From positions 1,984,001 to 2,048,000 of the forward strand of contig NZ_BHZC01000001.1 of assembly GCF_003865135.1 (NCBI RefSeq): a stretch of 64,000 nucleotides of DNA, read 5' to 3'. Shown here in pieces: positions 45,418 to 53,322 of this stretch. This DNA is from Streptomyces chrestomyceticus JCM 4735 (GTDB taxonomy: Bacteria > Actinomycetota > Actinomycetes > Streptomycetales > Streptomycetaceae). The notes beneath the pieces are model-generated. The model saw only the letters and a list, made by a program, of their open reading frames with translations. It was not told the origin of the DNA and did no database searches. The translations under genes were made by a program, and so were the position numbers. Position 1 is the first letter of the stretch. Each line of letters starts with the position of its first letter.

Positions 45418-45969
45418 GTGGAGAACGCGACGCAGCGCGTCCTGATGTACGGGGTACTGCCCATGTGGTTCGTGCCGGCCGTGGCCGACTGGGTGATGCA
45501 CCGGCGTACGGACATCGAGCGGACCACCGGCGTCAAGGAGTCGGCGATCCACGCGCTGATGATGGCGGAGGCCGGGGTGCCGGTGCTGGCCGGACTGGTC
45601 GCGCGGATCAACCCGCTGGTGCTGTCGATGATGGGCGGGGCTGCCGCCCTGCACAGCGCGACCGCCATCTGGGACGTGACGGTGGCCACCGAGGACCGCG
45701 AGGTACGCCCGGTGGAGCAGCACATCCACAGTTTCCTGGAGGTGCTGCCGCTGGCGGCCGTGGTCATCACGTCCTGCCTGCACTGGGAGTCCGTACGGGA
45801 CCTCGCGCGCGGCGGAAAGCGGCCGGACGCGTGGAAACTGCTGCCCAAGGAGCGGCCGCTGCCCGGTAAGTACCTGGCCGGTATCGCGGCCGGGGTGGGC
45901 ACCTGCGTCGCCCTGCCGTACGCGGAGGAATTCATCCGGTGCGCACGGGCCCGCAAGTCCGCCGGGTGA
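45418..45969 (+). CDS. Four-helix membrane protein, start probably frameshifted
   Basis: 183 residues from GTG 45418. Four hydrophobic segments (MYGVLPMWFVPAVADWVM, LVARINPLVLSMMGGAAAL, SFLEVLPLAAVVITSCLHWE, YLAGIAAGVGTCVALPYAEE). No function recognised. The good ribosome binding site (AAGGAGG at 45326) belongs to a GTG at 45338 in another frame, which reads MARLTALKDWRHW and stops at 45445. A one-base loss between 45338 and 45418 would join them, so either the start is shifted by an indel or a short upstream ORF drives reinitiation. Confidence 0.6.
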   Translation: MENATQRVLMYGVLPMWFVPAVADWVMHRRTDIERTTGVKESAIHALMMAEAGVPVLAGLVARINPLVLSMMGGAAALHSATAIWDVTVATEDREVRPVEQHIHSFLEVLPLAAVVITSCLHWESVRDLARGGKRPDAWKLLPKERPLPGKYLAGIAAGVGTCVALPYAEEFIRCARARKSAG

Positions 45970-46094
45970 GCGCGGCGGCCATTCGTTACGACCTTTCATT
46001 CACGGGTAACCGTAGGTGCGAGAAACGGTGCACGGCAGGCCCGGACCGGTACGCCGTACGGGTCCGGGGCAGGTGCGAGACGAAGGGAAATGTC

Positions 46095-46427
46095 ATGCCC
46101 GCAGGATCGAATGCCAAGCGTGAGCGCCAGTACGAGCACATCAAGGAAGGCGCCGAGAAGCGCGGTACGTCCAAGGGCCGGGCCAAGGAGATCGCGGCCC
46201 GTACCGTCAACAAGGAGCGCGCCCGCTCCGGCGAGTCCAAGACCGCCAGCAAGACCTCGACCAAGGACCGCAAGTCGGCCCCCGAGCGCGGCGGCCAGCG
46301 CTCCGGCAACCGCACCGGCTCCAAGGGCCCGACGCGCGACCAGCTCTACAACGAGGCCAAGAAGCGCGGCGTGGAAGGCCGGTCGAACATGAACAAGGAC
46401 CAGTTGGCCAAGGCCCTCGGCCGCTGA
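46095..46427 (+). CDS. Small basic Rho_N-like protein
   Basis: 110 residues, very basic. The first 75 residues are Lys/Arg/Ser-rich and probably disordered (KERARSGESKTASKTST). The C-terminal 35 residues resemble the Rho termination factor N-terminal helix bundle (TRDQLYNEAKKRGVEG, MNKDQLAKAL). Often annotated as plasmid stabilisation protein in Streptomyces without proof. It probably binds nucleic acid. The next gene encodes a DNA-end phosphoesterase, 15 nt downstream. Confidence 0.85.
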   Translation: MPAGSNAKRERQYEHIKEGAEKRGTSKGRAKEIAARTVNKERARSGESKTASKTSTKDRKSAPERGGQRSGNRTGSKGPTRDQLYNEAKKRGVEGRSNMNKDQLAKALGR

Positions 46428-46442
46428 GCCGGCGGACCGGCC

Positions 46443-47132
46443 ATGAGCAAGGAACCGCTGCGGACCTATCAGTCCAAACGGCATTTCGACCGGACGTCGG
46501 AGCCGCAGGGCGGTGATTCCGCCGATCCCTCCGGGAAGCCGCGTTTCGTGGTGCAGATTCACGACGCGAGCACCATGCACTTCGACTTCCGGCTGGAGGT
46601 CGACGGGGTGCTCAAATCATGGTCCGTACCGAAAGGACCGTCCACGGACCCGAAGGACAAGCGGCTGGCGATGCCGACCGAGGACCACCCGCTGGACTAC
46701 CGGGATTTTGAAGGCGTCATCCCGAAGGGCGAATACGGGGGCGGCACGGTCATCGTGTGGGATCAGGGCCATTACCGCCCGATGTCGCACGACAAGAAAG
46801 GCCGTGCGGTCCCCTTCGCCGAATCGTTGGAAAAAGGCCACGCGACATTCTGGATGGAGGGCAAGAAACTGCGCGGCGGTTATGCCCTCACCCGGTTCCG
46901 CGGCGGCCCGGACAGCGACGAGCGGGAATCCTGGCTGCTGGTGAAGGCGGACGACGCCCACGCGGACGGACAGGGCACGCCCGACCCGAAGCGGGCCCGC
47001 TCCGCGCTGAGCGGGCACACGCTCAAGCAGGTGGCCGAGGATGTGGCGGCGGAGTCCGGCGGGAAGCCCGGCCGCAAGGGACCGGCCACGGGTACGGCGG
47101 ACAACGGCGGCAAGGGCAAGGGCCACAGGTGA
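46443..47132 (+). CDS. LigD-type 3'-phosphoesterase
   Basis: 229 residues. Stand-alone phosphoesterase domain of DNA ligase D: VVQIHDASTMHFDFRLEVDG, VPKGPSTDPKDKRLAM, DYRDFEGVIPKGEYGGGTVI, RERESWLL-like C-terminus. It removes 3' phosphate or ribonucleotide ends during non-homologous end joining. No ku, polymerase or ligase gene is within the window. A Lys/Gly-rich tail ends the protein. Probably co-transcribed with the Rho_N-like gene. Confidence 0.9.
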   Translation: MSKEPLRTYQSKRHFDRTSEPQGGDSADPSGKPRFVVQIHDASTMHFDFRLEVDGVLKSWSVPKGPSTDPKDKRLAMPTEDHPLDYRDFEGVIPKGEYGGGTVIVWDQGHYRPMSHDKKGRAVPFAESLEKGHATFWMEGKKLRGGYALTRFRGGPDSDERESWLLVKADDAHADGQGTPDPKRARSALSGHTLKQVAEDVAAESGGKPGRKGPATGTADNGGKGKGHR

Positions 47133-47217
47133 ACTGCCGGCCTCCCCGAGGGGCGGCACGGCCACCGGGCTCCCCCCACGGCCACGCCACAGGGAGAGCC
47201 CGAGGTGGGCATCCGTT

Positions 47218-47718
47218 CTAGGCGAACGGTATGTACCACTTCATGTAGGGGTTGGAGTCCGAGAAGTTGCTGGTGTACACCTGCCCCTTCATGTTGGAGT
47301 CCAGGGCCCGCTTGTTCTGGTGGTTGACCAGCGCGGACACGTCGCTCGACAGGTAGTGCTGCTCCCACAACTGCCGGGGGTTCTCGGAGTCGCAGGGTTT
47401 GCCCATCACGCGGTCACTGCCTGTTCCCCCGCCGGTGAGGCAGAGGCCGGTCTTGCTGCTCTGCAGCATCACGCCCTTGCCGGAGGTGTGGAAGTACCAG
47501 CGCTGGTAAGGGTTGTTCGCGCCGCAGCCGTTGCTGTTGTCCTTGGTGTAGACGGCTCCGTCGGCGTCACCGTCGAGACAGTATGACGTCTGCCAATTGG
47601 TGAGCCCGCTGCTCACGCTCTGGGCGGCCGCCGGGGTCTGCGAGGCCACCACGGTCATGCAGGCTGCGGCGAGCAGGGCGCCGACCACGCCGGTCTTCTT
47701 CTTCACCGAGATCTTCAT
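47218..47718 (-). CDS. Secreted ricin-B-type lectin, single beta-trefoil
   Basis: 166 residues. Residues 1-32 form a Sec signal peptide (KKK, then VVGALLAAACMTVVA, cleavage after AAA). The mature part is one ricin-B beta-trefoil with three Q/x-W repeats: NPYQRW (69-74), NPRQLW (113-118) and NPYMKW (156-161). Four cysteines (47, 65, 93, 109) sit where the two intradomain disulphides of ricin B repeats lie. It should bind galactose-like or other glycans. It follows the RIP gene by 77 nt with a perfect ribosome binding site (GTGGAGG). A candidate B-chain partner of that toxin. Confidence 0.85.
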   Translation of the reverse strand: MKISVKKKTGVVGALLAAACMTVVASQTPAAAQSVSSGLTNWQTSYCLDGDADGAVYTKDNSNGCGANNPYQRWYFHTSGKGVMLQSSKTGLCLTGGGTGSDRVMGKPCDSENPRQLWEQHYLSSDVSALVNHQNKRALDSNMKGQVYTSNFSDSNPYMKWYIPFA

Positions 47719-47795
47719 TGATTACCTCCACTGAGAATTCTTCGGCCCGCCGGGGCGGGGTTCAGGGCTTCGCCGGCACGGTGCAGGACGCGTGG

Positions 47796-48764
47796 TCAGC
47801 TTCGGCTGTCGTAGAGCCCGAGGAAGGGAGCGAGCCTCGGGACACCGCCGGTTCCCAGACGCATCTGCGTGATGTTGAGGTACCTGCGTCCGTCGACGAT
47901 CACGGGAGCGGCGTTTCCACCGTGGACGGTCTGGTGGGCGACGCGGGACAGGGCCGACCACTGGGTCTGCAGGCCGACACCGAAGTTACCGAGGTGGGCC
48001 GGGTGGTTCGGATCGCTCGGGTCGTATCGCAGCTCGATGGCGGCGGCGATACGGTTCTCGATCCAGCCGAAGCGCGCGGCCTCGGCGGTGGCACCGATGA
48101 TGTAGGCCAGGTTGCCGCGGTGAGCGAGGCGCCGCGCTTCGGTGAGGTAGCTCAGGTCGAGCATCCTGCGCCGCAGGGTGTCCGACTCGTAGCCGAAGTT
48201 GCGGCGCTCGTTGTCGGGATCCAGGGTGGGGTAGTTCCCCCGGTAGCGGAGGCTGGTGAAGATCGGCGCGTTCGTCATTCCGTAGTGCTGCTGGACCTCG
48301 TGCGCCAACGGGAGCGTGGTGTCCGAGAACTGCCAGTGCTGGCCGCGGACGGTGAAGCCGAGGAGGTACATGTCGTCCACGCTGAAGTACAGCTTCACGT
48401 GGCACTCGCTGGGGCCGTCGTACTCGTTGGTCCAGACGCGGACTTCGATGACCCGGTTCGTGTCCCTTCGGACCGGCGTGTCCATCATGGCCGGGCTGTC
48501 GGCGCCGGTCATCTCATGGCCCGAGGCGGCGCGCAGTCGCGCGACCATCTGCCGGTACCGGTTCGCACGGTCCGCACCGGCGTTGCCACCGGAACCGGTG
48601 TCGTCATAGCCCTCCATGTGCCAGTCGATGACGGTGTACCGCTGGGAGGTTTCCGCCTGGGCCGGCGCGGTGCCGGCGGTCACCAGGATGCAGGTGGCGA
48701 GGAGGGTCAGGAGCAGGGTGCCCAGGCGTCTGCCCGCGCGGCGTACGGCGGAGATCGGTTTCAT
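47796..48764 (-). CDS. Secreted ribosome-inactivating protein (rRNA N-glycosidase)
   Basis: 322 residues. Residues 1-37 form a Sec signal peptide (MKPISAVRRAGRRLGTLLLT, cleaved after AQA). The mature protein matches the ricin-A/RIP fold: Tyr133 (DDMYLLGF, ricin Tyr80), Tyr178 (RGNYPTLD, Tyr123), Glu228 and Arg231 (IGATAEAARFGWIE, Glu177/Arg180) and Trp269 (LQTQWSALS, Trp211). All catalytic positions are present, so it should depurinate the sarcin-ricin loop adenine. Start at 48764 with CAGGAAAG upstream. A divergent regulator and a lectin gene flank it. RIPs are known from Streptomyces; the adjacent separate lectin gene is unusual. Confidence 0.88.
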   Translation of the reverse strand: MKPISAVRRAGRRLGTLLLTLLATCILVTAGTAPAQAETSQRYTVIDWHMEGYDDTGSGGNAGADRANRYRQMVARLRAASGHEMTGADSPAMMDTPVRRDTNRVIEVRVWTNEYDGPSECHVKLYFSVDDMYLLGFTVRGQHWQFSDTTLPLAHEVQQHYGMTNAPIFTSLRYRGNYPTLDPDNERRNFGYESDTLRRRMLDLSYLTEARRLAHRGNLAYIIGATAEAARFGWIENRIAAAIELRYDPSDPNHPAHLGNFGVGLQTQWSALSRVAHQTVHGGNAAPVIVDGRRYLNITQMRLGTGGVPRLAPFLGLYDSRS

Positions 48765-48916
48765 CGGCGGCTTTCCTGAGGGGGTCGGCGCGGTCCCGCG
48801 TACTGAGGCGGGGGATCCGCGAAGAGGAAGGGGGCGGCTTCGGGACGCCGGTACTCCGGTTCCTCGTCCGCGCCGCAAGCCAACCCGATGAAGCTGAGGC
48901 AGACCAGGCAATTCCA

Positions 48917-48950
48917 CCGGCAAAAGTAGCGTCGGGCATACTTCTGCCGG
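48917..48950. promoter_or_regulatory. Inverted repeat between RIP and STAND regulator genes
   Basis: Arms CCGGCAAAAGTA (48917-48928) and TACTTCTGCCGG (48939-48950), 11 of 12 bases complementary, with a 10-base spacer. It lies in the divergent intergenic region, 51 bases before the regulator start and 153 bases before the RIP start. Likely an operator for the XRE-type regulator, binding as a dimer. Confidence 0.6.
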
Positions 48951-49000
48951 ACGGTTTCGCCATGTTCGCCGGAACCACGTCGATCAGGAGACGCACACAG

Positions 49001-51436
49001 ATGGGCACCGGGACACCGGCCGGCGGCACCTTCGGGGCACACCTGCACGCGCTGCGCACGGACGCGGGGCTGAGCCAGGCGGAGCTGGCGGAGCGCGCGG
49101 GGGTCAGCGTGCGCGGGCTGTCGGACATGGAGCGGGACCGCACCCGCGGCCCGCAGCGCCGGACCGTGCAGGCCCTGGCCGCCGCTCTGTGCCTGGACCC
49201 CGCGGCCGCCCGGGAACTGGAGCGCCTCGCAAGCCTGGGCCGCCCCCGCCCGGTTCGCGCCGGCGCCCCCCGCCCGACTGCGTCCGGTCCCCTCGGCGCC
49301 TGCGACGCCACCACCTCACCCTCGCCGGCCACCCGGGCACCCGCGCACCACACGCTGGCCCTGCCCCGTGACCTGAGCGACTTCACCGCACGCGACCCGG
49401 CCCTCGACCGGCTCCGCGCGCTGGTGGAAGATCTCGACCCCGCCCGGCCGCCGGTCGTCGTGATCTGCGGACAGCCGGGCCTGGGCAAGACCGCCTTCGC
49501 CGTGCACGCCGCCCACACCCTCGCCCCGCACTTCCCCGACGGGCAGTTCACCCTCGACCTGCGCGGCATGGACCCTTGCCCCGCCGCCCCCCGCGCTGCG
49601 CTCGCCCGGCTGCTGCACGCCCTGGGGCTGCCGGAGAGCGCCGTTCCCGCCGGTACCGAGGACCGCGCCGGCCTGTTACGTTCCGTGTTGCGCGAGCGGC
49701 GCGTGCTGCTGCTCCTCGACAACGCCGCCACCGAGGACCAGGTCCGGCCCCTGCTGCCCGGCCACGGGCCCTCGCTCACCCTCGTGACCAGCCGCAACGC
49801 CCTCAGCGGCCTCGAAGCCGTGCACCGCGTCGAACTGGCCCTGCTCCGCCGCGAGGAAGCCGTCGAACTGCTCACCCGCATCGTCGGCCCGGAACGCGTC
49901 CGCCAGGAGAGCCAGGCCGCCCGCGACCTCGCGGAACTGTGCGGACACCTGCCGCTGGCCGTCCGCATCGCCGGGCAGCGCCTGGCCTCCCGCCCCGGCG
50001 AACACCTCGCCAAGCTCGTCACCCAACTCGCCGCCCACGGGAGCCGCCTCGACGCCCTGCAAGCCGGCTCCCTGCAGGTCCGCGCCGCCTTCGCCCTGTC
50101 CTACCGGCAACTGGACGAGGCCGTCCGCACCGTCTTCCGCCGCGCCGCCCTCGCCGACGGCCCCGAATTCAGCCCCAGGACCGCCGCGCTCCTGGCCGGC
50201 CTGCCCGCGCACCGCGCCGCCCGGTACGCTCAGGACCTCACCGACGCCGGCCTCCTCCAGCCCCACCCCACCGCCGACCGCTACCGCTTCCACGACCTTC
50301 TCCGCCTGTTCGCCACCGAACAACTGACGGAGGAAGACACGCCCGAGGACACCGCTGCCGCCCTGGACCGTACCGATGCCTGGACACTGCGCCGGGCCAC
50401 CACCGCCGCACGGCTGTTCACCATCGACCACCACCCCGACGGCCCCGGCGACGACGGTGGCGGCGACCCCGACCCGGCCACCGCGCCGGCCGGCCGCGAC
50501 CAGGCCCACGCCTGGCTGGAGGCCGAGCGGTCCCAGTGGCTCGCCGCCCTGCGCCGGGCCCAGGCGGCCGGCCGCCACCGGCAGGTGCTCGCCACCGTCG
50601 AGGCGATGCACTGGTTCTCCGACCGCACCTCGCACTGGGAGGTGTGGACAGAGGTCTTCCAGTGGGCCGTCGACTCCGCCCGCGCCCTGAACAGCCCACG
50701 CGACGAAACCGTCCATCTCAACTACCTCGCCTGGGCCCACGGCACCTGCCGCCACGACCACACCACCGCACTGAGCACCGCCCAGGCCGCCCTGGCTCTG
50801 GCACACCGGATCGGCGACCAGCTCCAGGTCGGCTGGGCCCACAGCTACGTGGCACCGGCCCTCGACGCACTCGGACGGACCGACGAAGGCATCGCCCACC
50901 TCCGCGAAGGCGCCGACTGCCTCAGCCGGCAGACCGACGCGCAAAGCCGCCTCGCCGAACTCTCCACGCTCAACTGCCTCGGCCTGCTCCTGCGCCAGAC
51001 CGGCCGCCCGGACGAGGCCCTGACCGTCCACCGGCGCAGCGAGGCCCTGTGCCGCGCCGGCATCCCGGGAAAGCCGAACGAACTGATCGACCTGTACCGG
51101 GCGTCGGCCCAGCAGCACATCGGCAACGACCTCGCCGACCTGCACCGCTGGGACGAGGCCGAAGCACCGCTACGGCACGCGGTCGTCCGTTTCGAGACGG
51201 CACGCATGCCCGCCTGGAGCGAACCGGCCCGTCTCGACCTCGGCACCGCCCTGCGCCACCTCCACCGGGCCGAAGAGGCGCGTGCCACCCTGACCGCCGC
51301 CCACCGGGGCCTCGTCCGGCAGAACCACCCCCGCCAGCTCGAAGCCGCCGCCCAACTGCGCCTGCTCGACGAAGCGGACGGAGCCGGCCCATTCGACGGC
51401 CACGGCCCTACCGCGGAGCGCACAGGGAGCCGGTAG
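49001..51436 (+). CDS. XRE-NB-ARC-TPR (STAND) regulator with a TTA codon
   Basis: 811 residues. N-terminal XRE HTH (about 10-75; GAHLHALRTDAGLSQAELAE), NB-ARC NTPase with Walker A (GQPGLGKT, 157-164) and a Walker B (RVLLLLDNAA), winged helix region, then TPR repeats over the last 350 residues. A signal-integrating, ATP-controlled DNA-binding protein. ATG 49001 has GGAG ten bases upstream; ATG 48962 would add 13 residues. Codon 226 is TTA (49676-49678), so full translation needs the bldA tRNA. Its location suggests that it controls the RIP and lectin genes. Confidence 0.88.
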   Translation: MGTGTPAGGTFGAHLHALRTDAGLSQAELAERAGVSVRGLSDMERDRTRGPQRRTVQALAAALCLDPAAARELERLASLGRPRPVRAGAPRPTASGPLGACDATTSPSPATRAPAHHTLALPRDLSDFTARDPALDRLRALVEDLDPARPPVVVICGQPGLGKTAFAVHAAHTLAPHFPDGQFTLDLRGMDPCPAAPRAALARLLHALGLPESAVPAGTEDRAGLLRSVLRERRVLLLLDNAATEDQVRPLLPGHGPSLTLVTSRNALSGLEAVHRVELALLRREEAVELLTRIVGPERVRQESQAARDLAELCGHLPLAVRIAGQRLASRPGEHLAKLVTQLAAHGSRLDALQAGSLQVRAAFALSYRQLDEAVRTVFRRAALADGPEFSPRTAALLAGLPAHRAARYAQDLTDAGLLQPHPTADRYRFHDLLRLFATEQLTEEDTPEDTAAALDRTDAWTLRRATTAARLFTIDHHPDGPGDDGGGDPDPATAPAGRDQAHAWLEAERSQWLAALRRAQAAGRHRQVLATVEAMHWFSDRTSHWEVWTEVFQWAVDSARALNSPRDETVHLNYLAWAHGTCRHDHTTALSTAQAALALAHRIGDQLQVGWAHSYVAPALDALGRTDEGIAHLREGADCLSRQTDAQSRLAELSTLNCLGLLLRQTGRPDEALTVHRRSEALCRAGIPGKPNELIDLYRASAQQHIGNDLADLHRWDEAEAPLRHAVVRFETARMPAWSEPARLDLGTALRHLHRAEEARATLTAAHRGLVRQNHPRQLEAAAQLRLLDEADGAGPFDGHGPTAERTGSR

Positions 51437-51452
51437 CCGTCCCGGACCGGGC

Positions 51453-51470
51453 CGCCCGGGGCCCCGGGCG
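51453..51470. terminator. Perfect G+C palindrome between convergent genes
   Basis: An 18-base perfect palindrome (CGCCCGGGGCCCCGGGCG) between the STAND regulator stop and the hemerythrin stop. A likely bidirectional terminator, without a U-tract. Confidence 0.6.
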
Positions 51471-51472
51471 TG

Positions 51473-52027
51473 TCAGGAGTTGCCCATGGCCTTCCGTACG
51501 GCGTCCCGGGTGCGGTCGACGACCGCGGCCACGGGCCCGGCCGCGAGGTTCTTGGCCGCGCTGTCCGTGCCGGGGTGCGGCCGGGTCGGTGCCAGCGCCT
51601 CGGCGGCCTTGACGGCACGCGCCAGGGTCTCCAGGCCGCGCTGGTCCGTCACGTCCCGCAGCCGGTCGAACTCCGTGCGCTCCTCGGCGTCGGCGTGGGT
51701 GAGCACGTCCTGCCGCAGCGCGGTGAACCGGTCGTGGAACTCCGGCGCCCCGGTGTCCAGCGACGACAGCTCGCTCAGCACCTGCTTGGCGCGTTCCTCC
51801 TCCTCGACGCGTGCGTCGACCACCTGGTCGCCGCCGGCGAGGTGCCGGCGGGCGTACGGGTGGACGACCTCTTCCTCGGCCGTCTCGTGCACCGCGAGCA
51901 GACGCACCAGGCGATGGAAGGCGTCCGTACGGTCCGCGTCCTTGGAGTCGCCCACCTCGTCGAAGAGTTCGCGGATCTGCCGGTGCTGCTGCTTGAGCAG
52001 TTCGACGACGTCCGGCTGTTCGCTCAT
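51473..52027 (-). CDS. Hemerythrin domain protein
   Basis: 184 residues. A four-helix HHE domain with ligands at His15 (QQHRQI), His38, His47, Glu51 and His56 (HETAEEEVVHPYARRHL), matching the di-iron site pattern. It may bind O2 or NO, or sense iron or oxygen. The C-terminal region (GPVAAVVDRTRDAVRK) is helical. Monocistronic, 16 nt after pobA's end. Confidence 0.9.
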   Translation of the reverse strand: MSEQPDVVELLKQQHRQIRELFDEVGDSKDADRTDAFHRLVRLLAVHETAEEEVVHPYARRHLAGGDQVVDARVEEEERAKQVLSELSSLDTGAPEFHDRFTALRQDVLTHADAEERTEFDRLRDVTDQRGLETLARAVKAAEALAPTRPHPGTDSAAKNLAAGPVAAVVDRTRDAVRKAMGNS

Positions 52028-52042
52028 GTCCGTGTACCTCCG

Positions 52043-53317
52043 TCACGGCGGTGATGCCGACAGTGTTCCGGAGCCGCGGCGGGTACCCACGGCAGCCGGT
52101 CCGAACCGGGCCCCGGGCGCCTGCGGGACGCCCGTGTAGTTCTCGGCCAGTTCGGCGGCCGCGTGCGGGGACGAGGCGATGCGGTCGAGCTGTGCGAGCT
52201 GGAGGCGGGTGTCGAACGCGCTCTGGCCGGGCGCCGTGTGCAGCGTCGTCGTCATGAAGTACGAGAAGTGCTCGGCCCGCCAGACACGGCGCAGGCAGGC
52301 GTCGGACCAGCCGTCCAGCAGCTCACCGGAGCCGGTCTCCTTCAGGTGGGCGAAGGCGCGGGCCAGCTCGGTCACGTCGGAGACGGCGAGGTTGAGCCCC
52401 TTCGCCCCGGTCGGCGGGACGATGTGCGCCGCGTCGCCGGCGAGCAGCACCCGCCCGTACCGCAGGGGTTCGGTGACCACGCTGCGCATCGGCAGGACGG
52501 ACTTGGCGGTGATCGGGCCGCGCGCCAGTTCCCAGGAGCCGTCGGTGGCGGAGCGGGCGTCGAGTTCGTCCCAGATCCGCTCGTCGGGCCAGTCGGCCGG
52601 GTCGGTGCCGTTGGACACCTGGAGGTAGAGGCGGCTGACGGTGGGCGAGCGCATGCTGAACAGGGCGAAGCCGCGCTCGGAGTGGGCGTACACCAGCTCG
52701 TCGCAGGACGGCGGCACGTCGGCGAGGACACCGAGCCAGGAGTACGGGTACGCGCGCTCGTACGTACGGCGGGCTCCGGTCGGCACCGCGTCCCGGGTGA
52801 CCCCGTGGAAGCCGTCGCAGCCGACGACGTAATCGCAGGTCAGGGTGTGTTCGCGGCCCTCGTGCGCATAGTGGATCACGGGCCGTGCGGTGTCCGCGCC
52901 GGTCACGGCGAGCGCCCGCGCCCCGAAGACCAGCGGTCCGCCGTCGGCGAGCTGGAGGCCGATGAGGTCCTTGACCATCTCGGTCTGCGCGTAGACGACC
53001 ACGCTGCGGCCGCCGGTCAGGGCCGGGAGGTCGACCCGGTGCGAGCGGCCGTCGTAGCGCAGCCGGATGCCGTGGTGGACGAGTCCGTACCGGTCCAGGC
53101 GCTCCCCCGCGCCACAGGCGCGCAGCGTGTCGACGGTGCCCTGTTCCAGGACTCCGGCGCGCTGGCGGTGTTCGACGTAGGCGCGGTCACGGCTCTCCAG
53201 GACGACGCTGTCGATGCCGGAGCGGTGCAGCAGCCGCGCCAGGAGCAGTCCCGCCGGGCCGCCGCCGACGATGCCGACCGTGGTCGTGGCGGGGGCGGGA
53301 GGGGGCGTGGGGCGCAT
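52043..53317 (-). CDS. pobA: 4-hydroxybenzoate 3-monooxygenase
   Basis: 424 residues. FAD-dependent aromatic hydroxylase: GIVGGGPAGLLLARLL (FAD), CDYVVGCDGFHGVTRDAV (DG motif), LLAGDAAHIVPPTGAKGLN (GD motif), all as in PobA. It converts 4-hydroxybenzoate to protocatechuate. It is the last gene of the pca operon, five bases after pcaL, which couples substrate entry to ring cleavage. Confidence 0.93.
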   Translation of the reverse strand: MRPTPPPAPATTTVGIVGGGPAGLLLARLLHRSGIDSVVLESRDRAYVEHRQRAGVLEQGTVDTLRACGAGERLDRYGLVHHGIRLRYDGRSHRVDLPALTGGRSVVVYAQTEMVKDLIGLQLADGGPLVFGARALAVTGADTARPVIHYAHEGREHTLTCDYVVGCDGFHGVTRDAVPTGARRTYERAYPYSWLGVLADVPPSCDELVYAHSERGFALFSMRSPTVSRLYLQVSNGTDPADWPDERIWDELDARSATDGSWELARGPITAKSVLPMRSVVTEPLRYGRVLLAGDAAHIVPPTGAKGLNLAVSDVTELARAFAHLKETGSGELLDGWSDACLRRVWRAEHFSYFMTTTLHTAPGQSAFDTRLQLAQLDRIASSPHAAAELAENYTGVPQAPGARFGPAAVGTRRGSGTLSASPP

Positions 53318-53322
53318 CGGGA

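Noticed and set aside
45338..45445. Programmed ribosomal frameshift
   Set aside because: No slippery heptamer is visible; an indel or an upstream ORF is simpler.
48761..49048. 95-residue minus-strand open frame covering the RIP upstream region
   Set aside because: It crosses the operator dyad and regulator start, has no ribosome binding site and no family similarity; the RIP gene start is clear at 48764.
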